Shown: positions 42,447-51,916 of the stretch, piece by piece
Numbering within the stretch: the stretch's first letter is position 1
Layout of the letters: each line of letters opens with the position of its first letter
From: Paenibacillus bouchesdurhonensis
GTDB lineage: Bacteria; Bacillota; Bacilli; Paenibacillales; Paenibacillaceae
Reading direction: 5' to 3'
Length of the DNA: 64,000 bases
Assembly (NCBI RefSeq): GCF_900155685.1
Contig: NZ_LT732548.1
Location: 3,774,686-3,838,685, forward strand
Made by a program: the position numbers and the translations under genes
The notes under the pieces: model-generated
Told to the model about the DNA's origin: nothing
The model's input: only the letters and a program-made list of their open reading frames with translations
Databases searched by the model: none

Positions 42447-43345
42447 CGATTAGCCCTCCTTTCCAGCCATCTTACAACAAAGACAAATACGAAGGTCATC
42501 ATCATCAGAATGAGAGCCAACGTCCACAGAACATTGTTCTGTACAGAGCCCATAACGGTATTGCCCATGCTTAACGTAATTACACTTGTCAGCGTAGATG
42601 TGGATTCAAATAGCGAGCCAGGGATATGCGGAGCATTCCCGATAACCATCTGAACGGCCAGAGCTTCCCCGAAGGCACGCGCCATACCGAGTACGACACC
42701 CGTCATCAAAGCAGGCAGCGTCGTAGGCAGCACGGTGCGATACAGCGTCTGCCATCTCGTTGCCCCAAGCGCATAAGAACCTTCCTTCAAACCTGAAGGC
42801 AATGCCGCAAGCGCATCAGTAGCAATAGATGTAATCGTCGGCAGGATCATAATGGACAGAACAGTCGCACCCGCGGCGATCCCCAGCCCCTGTCCAGGAA
42901 AAACGTCCCGATAGAACGGCACGATAACGCTTAGGCCAACAAATCCGTAAACAACGGAAGGTATTCCCGCCAACAGCTCGATGACAGGCTGCAAGTATTT
43001 TCTGCCGATCTTCGGCATAATTTCGATCATGAACAAAGCCGCACAAATGCCTAATGGAGCAGAGATGAGTGCAGCGAGCAGAGACGTACTGAATGATCCG
43101 ATGATAAATGGCAGTGCGCCAAAGATCGGAGGTTCTCCATCAGGCTTCCACTGCGTGCTTCCAAAAATTTCAGCTAAGCTGATGCCGTCTTTAAAGAATG
43201 AGCTTAATCCCTTGGTGGCCACGAAATAAACCATCGAGAAAATAGTCACTACCAGAAAGACGATGCAAAGTGACGTAAATATCTTACCGGTCCATTCTTC
43301 GATTATATGTTGTTTTGGCTTTTGTCCTCTGCCGGTATGAGCCAT
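42443..43345 (-). CDS. pstC: Phosphate ABC transporter permease PstC
   Basis: The 300-residue permease has about six transmembrane helices and the motifs PSVVYGFVGLSVIVP and RAFGEALAVQMVIGN typical of PstC. I chose ATG 43345 behind AAAGGGAGAGG; the extra eight upstream codons read through that RBS. It lies 75 bases after pstS in the operon. Confidence 0.94.
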   Translation of the reverse strand: MAHTGRGQKPKQHIIEEWTGKIFTSLCIVFLVVTIFSMVYFVATKGLSSFFKDGISLAEIFGSTQWKPDGEPPIFGALPFIIGSFSTSLLAALISAPLGICAALFMIEIMPKIGRKYLQPVIELLAGIPSVVYGFVGLSVIVPFYRDVFPGQGLGIAAGATVLSIMILPTITSIATDALAALPSGLKEGSYALGATRWQTLYRTVLPTTLPALMTGVVLGMARAFGEALAVQMVIGNAPHIPGSLFESTSTLTSVITLSMGNTVMGSVQNNVLWTLALILMMMTFVFVFVVRWLERRANR

Positions 43346-43420
43346 AAGACCTCTCCCTTTACACAGCACAGAAAGAGGCAGAAGAATCCGCCTCTTGTCT
43401 TGCCGATATGATGAAAGTTA

Positions 43421-44359
43421 TTATTTATTCGTCATGTTGCCGTCTACATCACGTAAAACTTGCATTGTGGAAGCTGGAATATATCCTAGCTCAACGACAT
43501 CATTATTTTGTACGTCATCGGATGCCATGTAGTCAAGGAAAGCTTTAACAACTTCATTCGGCTCACCTTTCGTGTACATGTGTTGATATGCCCATATTGG
43601 GTAGCTACCGTTGGCAACATTGTCTACAGTCGCTTCGACGCCATCATATTTCAGAACTTTGATGGAATCGTCCAGGTATGAAAGAGCTAGATAGCCGATC
43701 GCTCCTGGTGTTTCTTTAACAAGCTTCTTAACTGTGCCAGAAGAGTCCTCTTGAATGGAGCCCGGAAGGTCTTCTGTTTTTGTGTCCAAAGCGTATTTTT
43801 CAAACGTCGCACGCGTACCCGAGCTGGATGGTCTGTTGACGATTTGAATTTTTTGATCCTGTCCGCCAACTTCGCTCCAGTTAGTGATTTTACCTGTGAA
43901 GATGCCAACCAACTGATCCTTCGTCAGGTTGTCGACAGTAATTTCAGGATTAATAACGGCAGCCATTGCGACAACGGCTACTTGGTGGTCAACCAACTCT
44001 CCAGATTGAGCTGCATCCAGCTTCTCTTCGGCAAATACGTCAGAGTTACCGATGTCGGCTTGTCCGCCAGAAACTTGAGTCAAGCCTGTACCGCTACCCC
44101 CGCCTTGAACTTGGATAGAAACCTTTGGATTCTGATCCATGAATTTCTTGGATGCCTGATCCACTAGAGGTTGAAGTGCAGAAGAGCCAACAGCCAGAAT
44201 GGAACCGGATAGTTCAGATGGTGTCTCATTTGCCGGGCTTTCATTGGCAGTGCCTGGAGCTTCCGCAGCAGGACTATTGGACTTCGAGTTGTTTTGACCG
44301 CAGGCGGCCAAAGTGAAAGTTAATACTAAAGTCAAAACTAACATCAAACTCTTTTTCAT
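43421..44359 (-). CDS. pstS: Phosphate-binding lipoprotein PstS
   Basis: The 312-residue lipoprotein binds inorganic phosphate for PstCA. The signal ends in the lipobox TLAAC (Cys20), followed by a low-complexity Asn/Ser/Pro/Glu linker and the PstS core: ILAVGSSALQPLV, QGGGSGTGL, and NRPSSSGTRATFEKY, which contributes phosphate ligands. It is the first gene of the operon, directly behind a four-unit PhoP box array, so it should be induced by phosphate starvation. Confidence 0.95.
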   Translation of the reverse strand: MKKSLMLVLTLVLTFTLAACGQNNSKSNSPAAEAPGTANESPANETPSELSGSILAVGSSALQPLVDQASKKFMDQNPKVSIQVQGGGSGTGLTQVSGGQADIGNSDVFAEEKLDAAQSGELVDHQVAVVAMAAVINPEITVDNLTKDQLVGIFTGKITNWSEVGGQDQKIQIVNRPSSSGTRATFEKYALDTKTEDLPGSIQEDSSGTVKKLVKETPGAIGYLALSYLDDSIKVLKYDGVEATVDNVANGSYPIWAYQHMYTKGEPNEVVKAFLDYMASDDVQNNDVVELGYIPASTMQVLRDVDGNMTNK

Positions 44360-44395
44360 TGTTAAGGTTTCCCCCTTATTTGTTTATACAACTTG

Positions 44396-44449
44396 ATTAT
44401 AGAAACCAAATATCAAACCCGTGTATGAGTTTTGTAAACTCTGTGTAAA
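44396..44449 (-). promoter_or_regulatory. PhoP-box promoter of pstSCAB
   Basis: On the minus strand TTTACA (44449-44444), TTTACA (44438-44433), CATACA (44427-44422) and TTGATA (44416-44411) repeat every 11 bases. A perfect TATAAT (44401-44396) begins 9 bases after the last. This matches the B. subtilis PhoP box (TT(A/T/C)ACA repeats with about 5-base spacing). Confidence 0.9.
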
Positions 44450-44450
44450 A

Positions 44451-44505
44451 AATAATAAATACCCGCCTCTTTCACTTAACGTGAATTAAACGGGTATTTA
44501 TTATT
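44451..44505 (-). terminator. Terminator of the small membrane gene, just upstream of the Pho boxes
   Basis: AATAATAAATACCCG pairs with CGGGTATTTATTATT, enclosing a second small hairpin (TTCAC/GTGAA). It isolates the pstS promoter from the upstream genes. Confidence 0.75.
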
Positions 44506-44536
44506 CCAGTCTCGATTAAAATTATCGTTTATTGAG

Positions 44537-44731
44537 CTAGCTTACATTAGAGATGTATCGCAGATACTTCCTGACCGCCCACATTCCCGCAGCAGCCCCC
44601 AAGAAGCCAAACGCGCTGACGATCACAATCAAATTATACGATTGCCAGTGAAGCAGGAAGCCGATCCCACTGCCAAACGTCGTACCTGCGAGAAAACCGA
44701 GCGCCATTCCGGCCTGGCTGTTCCATTTCAT
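44537..44731 (-). CDS. Small two-helix membrane protein
   Basis: The 64-residue protein has two transmembrane segments separated by a short loop (LLHWQSYN) and a Gly-rich first helix (GMALGFLAGTTFGSGIGF), a layout like AtpI-type or small inner-membrane proteins. ATG 44731 lies eight bases after GGAGGG. It follows nrdR by 38 bases, so co-transcription is likely. Function unknown. Confidence 0.65.
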   Translation of the reverse strand: MKWNSQAGMALGFLAGTTFGSGIGFLLHWQSYNLIVIVSAFGFLGAAAGMWAVRKYLRYISNVS

Positions 44732-44769
44732 GAACACAACCCTCCAAGCATCTCCAAATTTTGCGCTAA

Positions 44770-45246
44770 CTACAAGGGATCCGATGGGCTAGTGCTTTTC
44801 GATAGAAGCCCCTTCAATTCCTTCATGAACATATTGATATCCTTGAACTGACGATATACCGAAGCAAACCTGACATAGGCTACTTCATCGATCGGATACA
44901 ACTGCTCCATAATAAGCTCCCCAATTTCCCGGCTTTCTACTTCAGCATTTGCCGTATGGCGAAGCGATCTTTCCGCTGCCGAGACAATGGATTCCAATTG
45001 ATCAACGGATACCGGGCGTTTCTCGCAGGCTCGGATCAATCCGCGCAGCAGCTTCTCACGGTTGAACTCCTCGCGGCTGCCGTCCTTTTTAATAACGATC
45101 AGCGGCATTTCTTCCACCATTTCAAAGGTCGTGAATCGGCGGCTGCATTTCTCGCACTCCCGCCTGCGACGGATCGAGCGGTTCTCGTTAGCTGGTCTTG
45201 AGTCAAGCACCTTTGTCCCGGAATAATCACAATATGGGCATTTCAA
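44770..45246 (-). CDS. nrdR: Transcriptional repressor NrdR
   Basis: NrdR represses ribonucleotide reductase genes in response to ATP/dATP. The 158-residue protein has a zinc ribbon (Cys3-x2-Cys6 and Cys31-x2-Cys34) with the basic RRRRECEKC stretch and an ATP-cone domain (VIKKDGSREEFNREKLLRG). No nrd genes or NrdR boxes are in this window. It corresponds to the nrdR position near coaE/mutM/polA in B. subtilis. Confidence 0.95.
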   Translation of the reverse strand: MKCPYCDYSGTKVLDSRPANENRSIRRRRECEKCSRRFTTFEMVEEMPLIVIKKDGSREEFNREKLLRGLIRACEKRPVSVDQLESIVSAAERSLRHTANAEVESREIGELIMEQLYPIDEVAYVRFASVYRQFKDINMFMKELKGLLSKSTSPSDPL

Positions 45247-45403
45247 AGTGCTCTTACCCCCTTTTTATTAAGAAATTTGATGAAGCTATCTCATCGACTA
45301 TCAGAATAGTTCCGCACTACCAATAAATAACTAAAAAAAACGTAATGAAGATGACAAGTTCGGTACATAATACTTTTACCAACCACAAGGAGGTGAACAT
45401 ATC

Positions 45404-45625
45404 ATGGCCCAAAATAATAATTCTTCGAATAACCTGGTGGTTAGACAAGCTTCCGGAGCACTGGAGCAAATGAAATATGAAGTAGCTCAGGAACTTGGCA
45501 TCTCTTTCCCACAAGATGGATATGCTGGTAACCTGACTTCTTACGAAAACGGTTCGATTGGTGGTTACATCACCAAACGTTTGGTAACGATTGCCGAGCA
45601 ACAATTGGCAGGTCAATACCAATAA
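45404..45625 (+). CDS. Alpha/beta-type small acid-soluble spore protein (SASP)
   Basis: The 73-residue protein coats and protects DNA in dormant spores. It has the family's QASGALEQMKYEVAQELGI segment, including the germination-protease cleavage site (the bond after Glu in YEVA), and the second conserved block GGYITKRLVTIAEQQL. RBS is AAGGAGGTG. A CATAATA lying 43 bases upstream resembles a sigma-G -10, but the -35 is unclear. The gene is monocistronic with a terminator. Confidence 0.95.
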   Translation: MAQNNNSSNNLVVRQASGALEQMKYEVAQELGISFPQDGYAGNLTSYENGSIGGYITKRLVTIAEQQLAGQYQ

Positions 45626-45648
45626 TCATGACCAACTGATTTCTATGA

Positions 45649-45681
45649 AGCATTGGTGCAGGCCCAGCCTGTCCAATGCTT
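45649..45681 (+). terminator. Terminator of the SASP gene
   Basis: AGCATTGG pairs with CCAATGCT around a GC-rich loop, followed by TTTTC. Confidence 0.75.
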
Positions 45682-45707
45682 TTCTATCATGACAGTCCGG
45701 GTATTCG

Positions 45708-46271
45708 TTACAAGTTCTCGTAAACATCAGAGTATTGGTCGTAGTAATGGGTAACTCTTTGCACATAATGTCTTGTTTCGCCAAAAGGTATATTTTTAAC
45801 GGATTCGAGCCGTCCGTCCCACTTGCCGCTGCGCAGCCAGTTCCGGACATTGGTCGGCCCTGCATTATATGCCGCTATCATTGCGATTTCATTGCCCTCG
45901 AATTGCTCATAGAGGGACTTCAAATACCAGGTTCCAATCGCGATATTGGCATCGCTCTCTTCCTTCACCTTATCCAAGGATACATCCGGCAGCTTCGATT
46001 GTTCAATGACCCATTTCGCAGTATCCGGCATAATTTGCATAATGCCAAGCGCACCCTTTTTGGATTCGGATCCTGTCTTATAATTGCTTTCTACCCGAAT
46101 AATCGCTGCCACCATCAAGGGATCGAGGTCATGCTTCTGGGCATGCACCTTTATTTCCTCTTTATAATAAATAGGATAAAATAAGGCCAGCCACTTGGAG
46201 TTAAAAAATAAAATAACGGTAAATCCGAGAAACAACAATAGCAGCACTCTCTTTTTACGAAGCCACTTCAT
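45708..46271 (-). CDS. Membrane-anchored lytic transglycosylase (SLT domain)
   Basis: The 187-residue protein has an N-terminal membrane anchor (VLLLLFLGFTVILFF) and an SLT domain with the catalytic Glu in IIRVESNY plus the GALGIMQIMPDTA and AAYNAGPTNV motifs. It cleaves peptidoglycan on the outer side of the membrane. I chose the ATG overlapping the coaE stop (ATGA at 46271-46268), with AAGGG upstream, so it is translationally coupled to coaE. Confidence 0.92.
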   Translation of the reverse strand: MKWLRKKRVLLLLFLGFTVILFFNSKWLALFYPIYYKEEIKVHAQKHDLDPLMVAAIIRVESNYKTGSESKKGALGIMQIMPDTAKWVIEQSKLPDVSLDKVKEESDANIAIGTWYLKSLYEQFEGNEIAMIAAYNAGPTNVRNWLRSGKWDGRLESVKNIPFGETRHYVQRVTHYYDQYSDVYENL

Positions 46272-46864
46272 AGCAAGCCCTTGTTCCGCCAAAAATCTTC
46301 GATCTGCGACTCCGTCTTGTCCAAACCGAGGCTGTTATCAATCAAAATATCCGCCCTTTCCTTCTTCCATTCAATATCCATCTGGGCTCTTATTCTAGCC
46401 TCTGCCTGCTCCAATGTCAGTCCGTCTCTTTCCATCAATCTGCTAAGCTGTATTTCACGGGGCACATAGACCACCATAACTTGGTCAAACATCGTGTCCA
46501 GTCCGGATTCATACAGCAAGGGTATATCCACGACGACGAGACATCCAGGCTGTGCTTCCTCAAAGTCAGCCATCCGTGTTCTCATTTCAGCCCGAATGGC
46601 CGGGTGCGTAATCTCGTTAAGCGCCTTACGCTCCTCCGGGTCGGAGAAGACGATCTCGCCTAGCTTTTTGCGATTTAAAGTTCCATCTTTATGAATGACG
46701 GCCGCTCCGAAACGCTTCTGTACCGCCAGCAGTACCGGGTGCCCTGGTTCCATAACCTCTCTGGCGATGACATCGGCATCGATTAAGACGGCGCCCCTCT
46801 TGACTAACATCCGGGAGACCGTACTTTTTCCCGTTGCGATTCCGCCTGTCAGTCCGATATTCAT
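46268..46864 (-). CDS. coaE: Dephospho-CoA kinase
   Basis: The last enzyme of coenzyme A synthesis, phosphorylating the ribose 3'-OH of dephospho-CoA. The 198-residue protein starts with MNIGLTGGIATGKSTVS (P-loop) and carries the LIDADVIAREVM and VVDIPLLYESG motifs. It overlaps the lytic transglycosylase gene and lies 41 bases after mutM. Confidence 0.95.
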   Translation of the reverse strand: MNIGLTGGIATGKSTVSRMLVKRGAVLIDADVIAREVMEPGHPVLLAVQKRFGAAVIHKDGTLNRKKLGEIVFSDPEERKALNEITHPAIRAEMRTRMADFEEAQPGCLVVVDIPLLYESGLDTMFDQVMVVYVPREIQLSRLMERDGLTLEQAEARIRAQMDIEWKKERADILIDNSLGLDKTESQIEDFWRNKGLL

Positions 46865-46905
46865 CCATTCACCTCATTCTCCAGATTTGCTCCATTCTTA
46901 GCTGA

Positions 46906-47736
46906 CTATCCGTTAATCTGGCAGTTGGGACAATAGTGCGTGCCTCTACCACCGACTACGCTTTTCTCGATAGGATGTCCACAATTCAAGCATGACTCGC
47001 CCTTGCGTCCGTAAATTTGCAGCGAATGCTGGAACATCCCCATTTCGCCCTGCCCATTAACATACGATTTAATCGAGGAGCCCCCAGCTTCAACCGCATC
47101 GGTCAAGGTAACGATAATTGCCTCATGAAGTGAAACCCATTCTTGATCGGATAACGTATTCGCAGGGCGTTCTGGATGAATTCCCGCCCGAAACAAAGCT
47201 TCATCAACATAGATATTTCCAAGCCCCACCACATATTCCTGATTTAAAAGCGCAACTTTAATTTTGGTTGACCGCTTGAACAATATATCCCGAAGCACGT
47301 CTGATGTAAATGTAGCTTCCAGCGGCTCAAGTCCCAGCTTCATTAGCGGCTTCTCCTTGAACTCCTCACCAGGAAGGAATAGATGCATCGTGCCGAATTG
47401 CCGTACATCCTTATATCTTAATTCCGTACCATCCGTAAACCGGAAGATGACATGCGTATGCTTCTCTACTTCCTCATCCTGATCATATAACCCATACCGG
47501 CCTTCCATTCGCAAATGGGACACCAATACGAGCTGATCCATAATTATTCTTAAAAACTTGCCACGACGGCCAACATCCACAATAGTATGACCCGCCAGTT
47601 CCATTTCGAACCGTCTTATATCGTCGGGACGCTGAATAATTCGCGGCAGTGACACTGTCACCGATTCTATCGTCTTTCCGACGATGAGACCGGACAGCGT
47701 ACGTCGAACGGTTTCGACTTCCGGCAGCTCTGGCAT
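46906..47736 (-). CDS. mutM: Formamidopyrimidine-DNA glycosylase
   Basis: Excises 8-oxoguanine and formamidopyrimidines, then nicks the DNA. The 276-residue protein has the N-terminal catalytic PELPEVETV (Pro2, Glu3), the Lys in GRRGKFL, and a C-terminal zinc finger (CLNCGHPIEK...CPNCQ). It lies downstream of polA, as in B. subtilis, but a repeat element of about 500 bp separates the two. Confidence 0.96.
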   Translation of the reverse strand: MPELPEVETVRRTLSGLIVGKTIESVTVSLPRIIQRPDDIRRFEMELAGHTIVDVGRRGKFLRIIMDQLVLVSHLRMEGRYGLYDQDEEVEKHTHVIFRFTDGTELRYKDVRQFGTMHLFLPGEEFKEKPLMKLGLEPLEATFTSDVLRDILFKRSTKIKVALLNQEYVVGLGNIYVDEALFRAGIHPERPANTLSDQEWVSLHEAIIVTLTDAVEAGGSSIKSYVNGQGEMGMFQHSLQIYGRKGESCLNCGHPIEKSVVGGRGTHYCPNCQING

Positions 47737-47805
47737 ATTCTTTCACCTCAAACTTTATCTGTTATTGCTATTTAACTTCATAAATAAGCGGATCTATTCG
47801 ATTTC

Positions 47806-48340
47806 CATTTAAAAGTCGTTTTTCAGCACCGGGCTTATTCTTCCGCTGTGCGTTTTTTCAAAACGCTTTAGGTTGCGTGAACCCTTGGCCTATGCTTCCG
47901 TAGCGAGTTTTGCTCAGCAAAACTTTCAGGAGGAGCGGAGTTCAACGTTTTCGAAGAAACCGGCTTCGGAAGCATAGGCTAGAGAAGCCTACATGAGCAC
48001 CTGCAATGTTTCTGCAAGAAACATGCTTCGGAAGCATAAGCTTTCGAGGGTGAGCGCAAGATTCGATGCCGAGATACATTCAGTCAAGCATCGTGATCAA
48101 AAGCGACCTTTTTGAACTACCACTTCAATAAAGGTTCAAAAAGTCGCTTTTCAGCACCGAGAAGGTTGCGTGAACCCGAAGATGGAGGAGCGCAGTGTAG
48201 GAGAAGCCTACATGAGCACCTGCAATGTTTCTGCAAGAAACATGCTTCGGAAGCATAAGCTTTCGAGGGTGAGCGCAAGATTCGACGCCGAGATACTTTC
48301 AGTCAAGCATCGTGATCAAAAGCGACCTTTTTGAACTACC
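47806..48340. repeat. Two tandem copies of a hairpin-rich, inverted-repeat-bounded element between polA and mutM
   Basis: Blocks 47982-48121 and 48201-48340 (140 bp each) differ at two positions. Both units also share an upstream AAAAGTCG...TTTTCAGCACCG segment and GGTTGCGTGAACCC (47871-47884; 48164-48177). Copy 2 is bounded by inverted repeats GGTTCAAAAAGTCGCTTTT and AAAAGCGACCTTTTTGAAC. Copy 1 is longer and contains an extra hairpin with CCTATGCTTCCG/CGGAAGCATAGG arms. Internal hairpins include TGTTTCT-GCA-AGAAACA. No ORF is present. MITE-like or structured-RNA repeat. Confidence 0.8.
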
Positions 48341-48346
48341 TCTAAA

Positions 48347-51013
48347 TTATTTGGCTTCGTACCAGTTGGTTCCGCTGCTAACCTCCGCCTTCAACGGCAC
48401 CGACAGGGTCAACGCCCTCTCCATCGTTTCCGGCACAAGCTTGCTCATCGTCTCCAGTTCCTCCGGTGGAACCTCGAACACCAGCTCATCGTGTACCTGC
48501 AGCAGCATACGGCTCTTCAAGCCGTGCTTACGCAATGTCTCATCCATCAGCACCATCGCTAGCTTGATAATATCTGCAGCCGTGCCTTGAATCGGTGTAT
48601 TCATTGCTGTACGCTCCGCAAACGAACGCAGATTAAAGTTGGAGGCGTTGATTTCCGGCAAATAGCGTCTGCGTTCAAGCAGCGTAGTTACATAGCCGTC
48701 GCGCTTCGCTTCTTGAACGATTTCATCCATATAACGGCGCACACCCTGGAATGCCTCAAAATACTGCTCGATAAAATGAGCGGCTTCCTTTCTAGTTATA
48801 TGAAGGTTCTGGGATAATCCATAATCACTGATGCCGTAGACTATTCCAAAGTTGACGGCCTTTGCGGAACGGCGCATATCGGCATCTACCTGTTCTTGTG
48901 TTACACCGAACACGTCCATCGCCGTCTTCGTATGGATGTCCATATCATGCAGGAATGCTTCCTGCAAGCCCTTATCGTCCGAAATATGTGCGAGTACCCG
49001 AAGTTCAATCTGCGAATAGTCAGCGGCAAGAATATACCAGCCCTCTTCGGACGGCACGAACACCTGACGAATTTTACGTCCTTCTTCAAGCCGTATCGGA
49101 ATGTTCTGCAAATTCGGAAATTGACTGCTCAGTCTGCCGGTCGCAGCGATCGTCTGCCGATAGAACGTATGAACCTTCCCTGTATCCGGACGAATCTCCT
49201 TAAGCAATCCTTCCACATAAGTAGATTGCAGCTTCGCGAGCTGACGATACTCCAGTATAAATTGAACGATCTCATGATACGGTGCCAGCTTATCGAGCAC
49301 CTCGGCATCGGTAGAATATCCCGTCTTCGTCTTCTTCACTACCGGGAGCCCCAGCTTATCGAATAGAACTTCGCCCAATTGCTTCGGAGAGTTCAAATTG
49401 AACTCCAAACCGGCAAGTTCATAAATCCGGGTTTCCAGCTTCTCGATCTGCGCTTCGAATTCCTTGCCCAGCTCTGCCAGCGCCTCACGGTTAACAGCGA
49501 TTCCTTGCTTCTCCATATCCGCCAAAATACGCGACAACGGCATTTCCAATTCATAAAAAAGCCGATTCATTTCATTCTTCTTAAGTTCTTCCTTCTGCAG
49601 CGGAATTAGGCGCAGCATCGCCAGCGCCTTGCGGGCCAAGTGACGACTAAGCGTCTCCTGATCCGGAACTTTGAATTTGGCTCCTTTTCCGTATACCTCA
49701 TCATCCGATGGCACAGAAGGCAGACTATACTTAGCTGCCAGCCCGCTGATTGTCTGGTTATTGTCCGTCGGATCAAGCAAGTAAGCCGCCAACTGAATGT
49801 CATGCTCTGCTCCAGCGAACAAAATTTCTTGCCAATGCAGCGCTAAATCTGCCCGGTGCAAATCATAGCCGCACTTTGGAATTTGCGGATCCGCAAGCCA
49901 TTCCTTAATCGGCTTCGCTGCTTCGCTTAGTAGAAATTCGTTGGACACAAAGAAATGATGTTCCAGTGAAGACAGGATCAGCCCCATAACCTCGGCCTGA
50001 TGCGGGTTATCTCCGTGAGATTCAACATACATCACTTCAATCTTAGGCAACTGCTTCTCAAGCTCCGGCAAAGCTGTCTCATCAACAACCGTTACATCGA
50101 CTTCATCTTGCTTCCGTGCACCCTCATCTCCCGCTTCGGAGGCCCCGGCTCCTTCACTGAAAGACAAGCGCTCAAGCAAAGATTTAAATTCCAGCTTGCG
50201 CAGCACAGGTGCCGCCTTCTCTTCCTGCAAGCCGTGAAAAATCATATCATCAAAGGAACGATCAATCGGAACCTCGCGGTGAATCGTGGCAAGCTGCTTG
50301 CTCAATCGCGCATCCTCCGCATGCTGGACTAAATTTTCCTTCATCTTGCCTTTCAGCTCGTCCGTCCGGGCAAGCACTTCTTCCACGGAGCCAAACTGAT
50401 GAAGCAGCTTCAGTGCCGTCTTCTCTCCGATTCCCGGAACTCCGGGGATGTTATCCGAAGCATCGCCCATAAGACCCTTCAGATCGATAATTTGCTCCGG
50501 GGTAAGACCGTATCTATCTTTAATTTCTTGAGGCCCATAAGGCTCGACTTCACTGATTCCCTTACGGGTCAAGGCTACCTTAACCTTATCGCTGACTACT
50601 TGAAGCATATCCTTGTCCCCGGTTACGACGAGGACTTCCTTGCCGGCCTCCTCCGCCTGCCTGCTGATCGTGCCGATAATATCATCCGCCTCAAACCCGG
50701 CTAGCTCGAACCAGCATATTCCGAAGCTTTCCAGCAATTCACGCGTTAACGGAAACTGCTCTGACAATTCTGGCGGCGTCTTCTCGCGTCCTCCCTTATA
50801 GTCCTCATAGCCTTCGTGGCGAAATGTAATCTTCCCAGCATCAAAAGCTACCATAATGTGAGTCGGCTTCTCGTCTTGAATGAGTCTTAACAGCATATTG
50901 GTAAATCCGTACACAGCGTTCGTATGTAAACCGCTTGAATTATTCAGCGGCGGCATGGCAAAGAACGCCCGGTAAATGATACTGTTTCCATCAATTAGAA
51001 TTAATTTCTCCAT
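48347..51013 (-). CDS. polA: DNA polymerase I
   Basis: The 888-residue repair and Okazaki-fragment polymerase has a 5'-3' exonuclease (LILIDGNSIIYRAFF start; helix-hairpin-helix GIGEKTALKLL), a middle 3'-5' exonuclease-like domain without recognisable DxE active-site residues, and a family A polymerase. The latter carries DYSQIELRVLAH (motif A), RSAKAVNFGIVYGISDYGL (motif B) and QVHDELVFE (motif C). Loss of proofreading residues is usual in Bacillus-type PolA. It stops 7 bases from the adjacent repeat element. Confidence 0.96.
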   Translation of the reverse strand: MEKLILIDGNSIIYRAFFAMPPLNNSSGLHTNAVYGFTNMLLRLIQDEKPTHIMVAFDAGKITFRHEGYEDYKGGREKTPPELSEQFPLTRELLESFGICWFELAGFEADDIIGTISRQAEEAGKEVLVVTGDKDMLQVVSDKVKVALTRKGISEVEPYGPQEIKDRYGLTPEQIIDLKGLMGDASDNIPGVPGIGEKTALKLLHQFGSVEEVLARTDELKGKMKENLVQHAEDARLSKQLATIHREVPIDRSFDDMIFHGLQEEKAAPVLRKLEFKSLLERLSFSEGAGASEAGDEGARKQDEVDVTVVDETALPELEKQLPKIEVMYVESHGDNPHQAEVMGLILSSLEHHFFVSNEFLLSEAAKPIKEWLADPQIPKCGYDLHRADLALHWQEILFAGAEHDIQLAAYLLDPTDNNQTISGLAAKYSLPSVPSDDEVYGKGAKFKVPDQETLSRHLARKALAMLRLIPLQKEELKKNEMNRLFYELEMPLSRILADMEKQGIAVNREALAELGKEFEAQIEKLETRIYELAGLEFNLNSPKQLGEVLFDKLGLPVVKKTKTGYSTDAEVLDKLAPYHEIVQFILEYRQLAKLQSTYVEGLLKEIRPDTGKVHTFYRQTIAATGRLSSQFPNLQNIPIRLEEGRKIRQVFVPSEEGWYILAADYSQIELRVLAHISDDKGLQEAFLHDMDIHTKTAMDVFGVTQEQVDADMRRSAKAVNFGIVYGISDYGLSQNLHITRKEAAHFIEQYFEAFQGVRRYMDEIVQEAKRDGYVTTLLERRRYLPEINASNFNLRSFAERTAMNTPIQGTAADIIKLAMVLMDETLRKHGLKSRMLLQVHDELVFEVPPEELETMSKLVPETMERALTLSVPLKAEVSSGTNWYEAK

Positions 51014-51171
51014 AAAGCACCTCGTTCTTCAGCATACTCCTGACTATTATTCTAACACATGCTCCCCGGATATATAAAAACAATACGTCAACTCTCCATG
51101 AAGTTATTTTCAAAGCAGGCTTATATAGGGGATTTGGGGACTCCATGATACTATTAAGCAGAGCAAATGCA

Positions 51172-51208
51172 AACAGCAAAGCGCCGGAAATTCCGGCGCT
51201 TTGCTGTT
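51172..51208 (-). terminator. Hairpin between phoU and polA
   Basis: A perfect 18-bp stem, AACAGCAAAGCGCCGGAA with TTCCGGCGCTTTGCTGTT, with only a weak T-run. It probably ends the pstB-phoU transcript. Confidence 0.65.
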
Positions 51209-51237
51209 GTTATATCTTTATTCTTGATTAGGACTGC

Positions 51238-51897
51238 CTATTGATTGAGATCAGGCCGATGTCCCGTAACAAGGTAAACGGTGCTCTCTCCGATATTCGT
51301 AGCATGGTCTGCAATACGCTCAATATATCTTCCAACCAGCGTGAGCAGCATCACCTGCTGTACCGAGTCAGGATGAGTAATGACAATCGAATACAACTCG
51401 CTGATCATTTGACTATACAGATGATCGACCTCATCGTCGTCCTTGGCCATCTTATAGGCCAAATCCGTATTTTCGTCCAAATAGGATTGAAGCGATTCTT
51501 CCACCATAACCTCTACCAGCTCCGCCATCTTCGGAATATCCACAAGCGGTTTAAGCAGCGTCTGCCCTTCCAAACGCAACGTTACCTTAGCGATATCGAC
51601 CGCGAGGTCTCCCATACGCTCCAAATCGCTGGATATTTTAAATGCAACAATAATCCGGCGAAGATCTTTAGCTACAGGCTGCTGCGTAACAATCAATCTG
51701 GAGCCGATTTCCATCACTTCTTCTTCCATTTCGTTCAACTTCAGATCTTCTGCAATAACCTCTTTAGCTTTGCTTGAGTCCAAGGAATGCAGCGATAAAA
51801 TGGATTCTCTGAGGGCATGCTCCACATGCTCTCCCATTTCTCTCAGCAACTGCCGCAGTTCCTCCAAATTTTGATCGAACTCTCTTCTTTGGATCAT
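51238..51897 (-). CDS. phoU: Phosphate uptake regulator PhoU
   Basis: The 219-residue helical-bundle protein links Pst transport to PhoR signalling and limits phosphate uptake. It has two PhoU repeats with the metal-binding signature ERMGDLAVDIAK (first) and ERIADHATNIGE (second). It follows the second pstB by 19 bases and shares its PhoP-box promoter, a phoU arrangement separate from the pstSCAB operon. Confidence 0.95.
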   Translation of the reverse strand: MIQRREFDQNLEELRQLLREMGEHVEHALRESILSLHSLDSSKAKEVIAEDLKLNEMEEEVMEIGSRLIVTQQPVAKDLRRIIVAFKISSDLERMGDLAVDIAKVTLRLEGQTLLKPLVDIPKMAELVEVMVEESLQSYLDENTDLAYKMAKDDDEVDHLYSQMISELYSIVITHPDSVQQVMLLTLVGRYIERIADHATNIGESTVYLVTGHRPDLNQ

Positions 51898-51916
51898 ACC
51901 TCACTGCTCCCTTCTG

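Noticed and set aside
47806..48340. Possible CRISPR array or insertion sequence
   Set aside because: Only two long copies, no short repeat-spacer pattern and no transposase frame.
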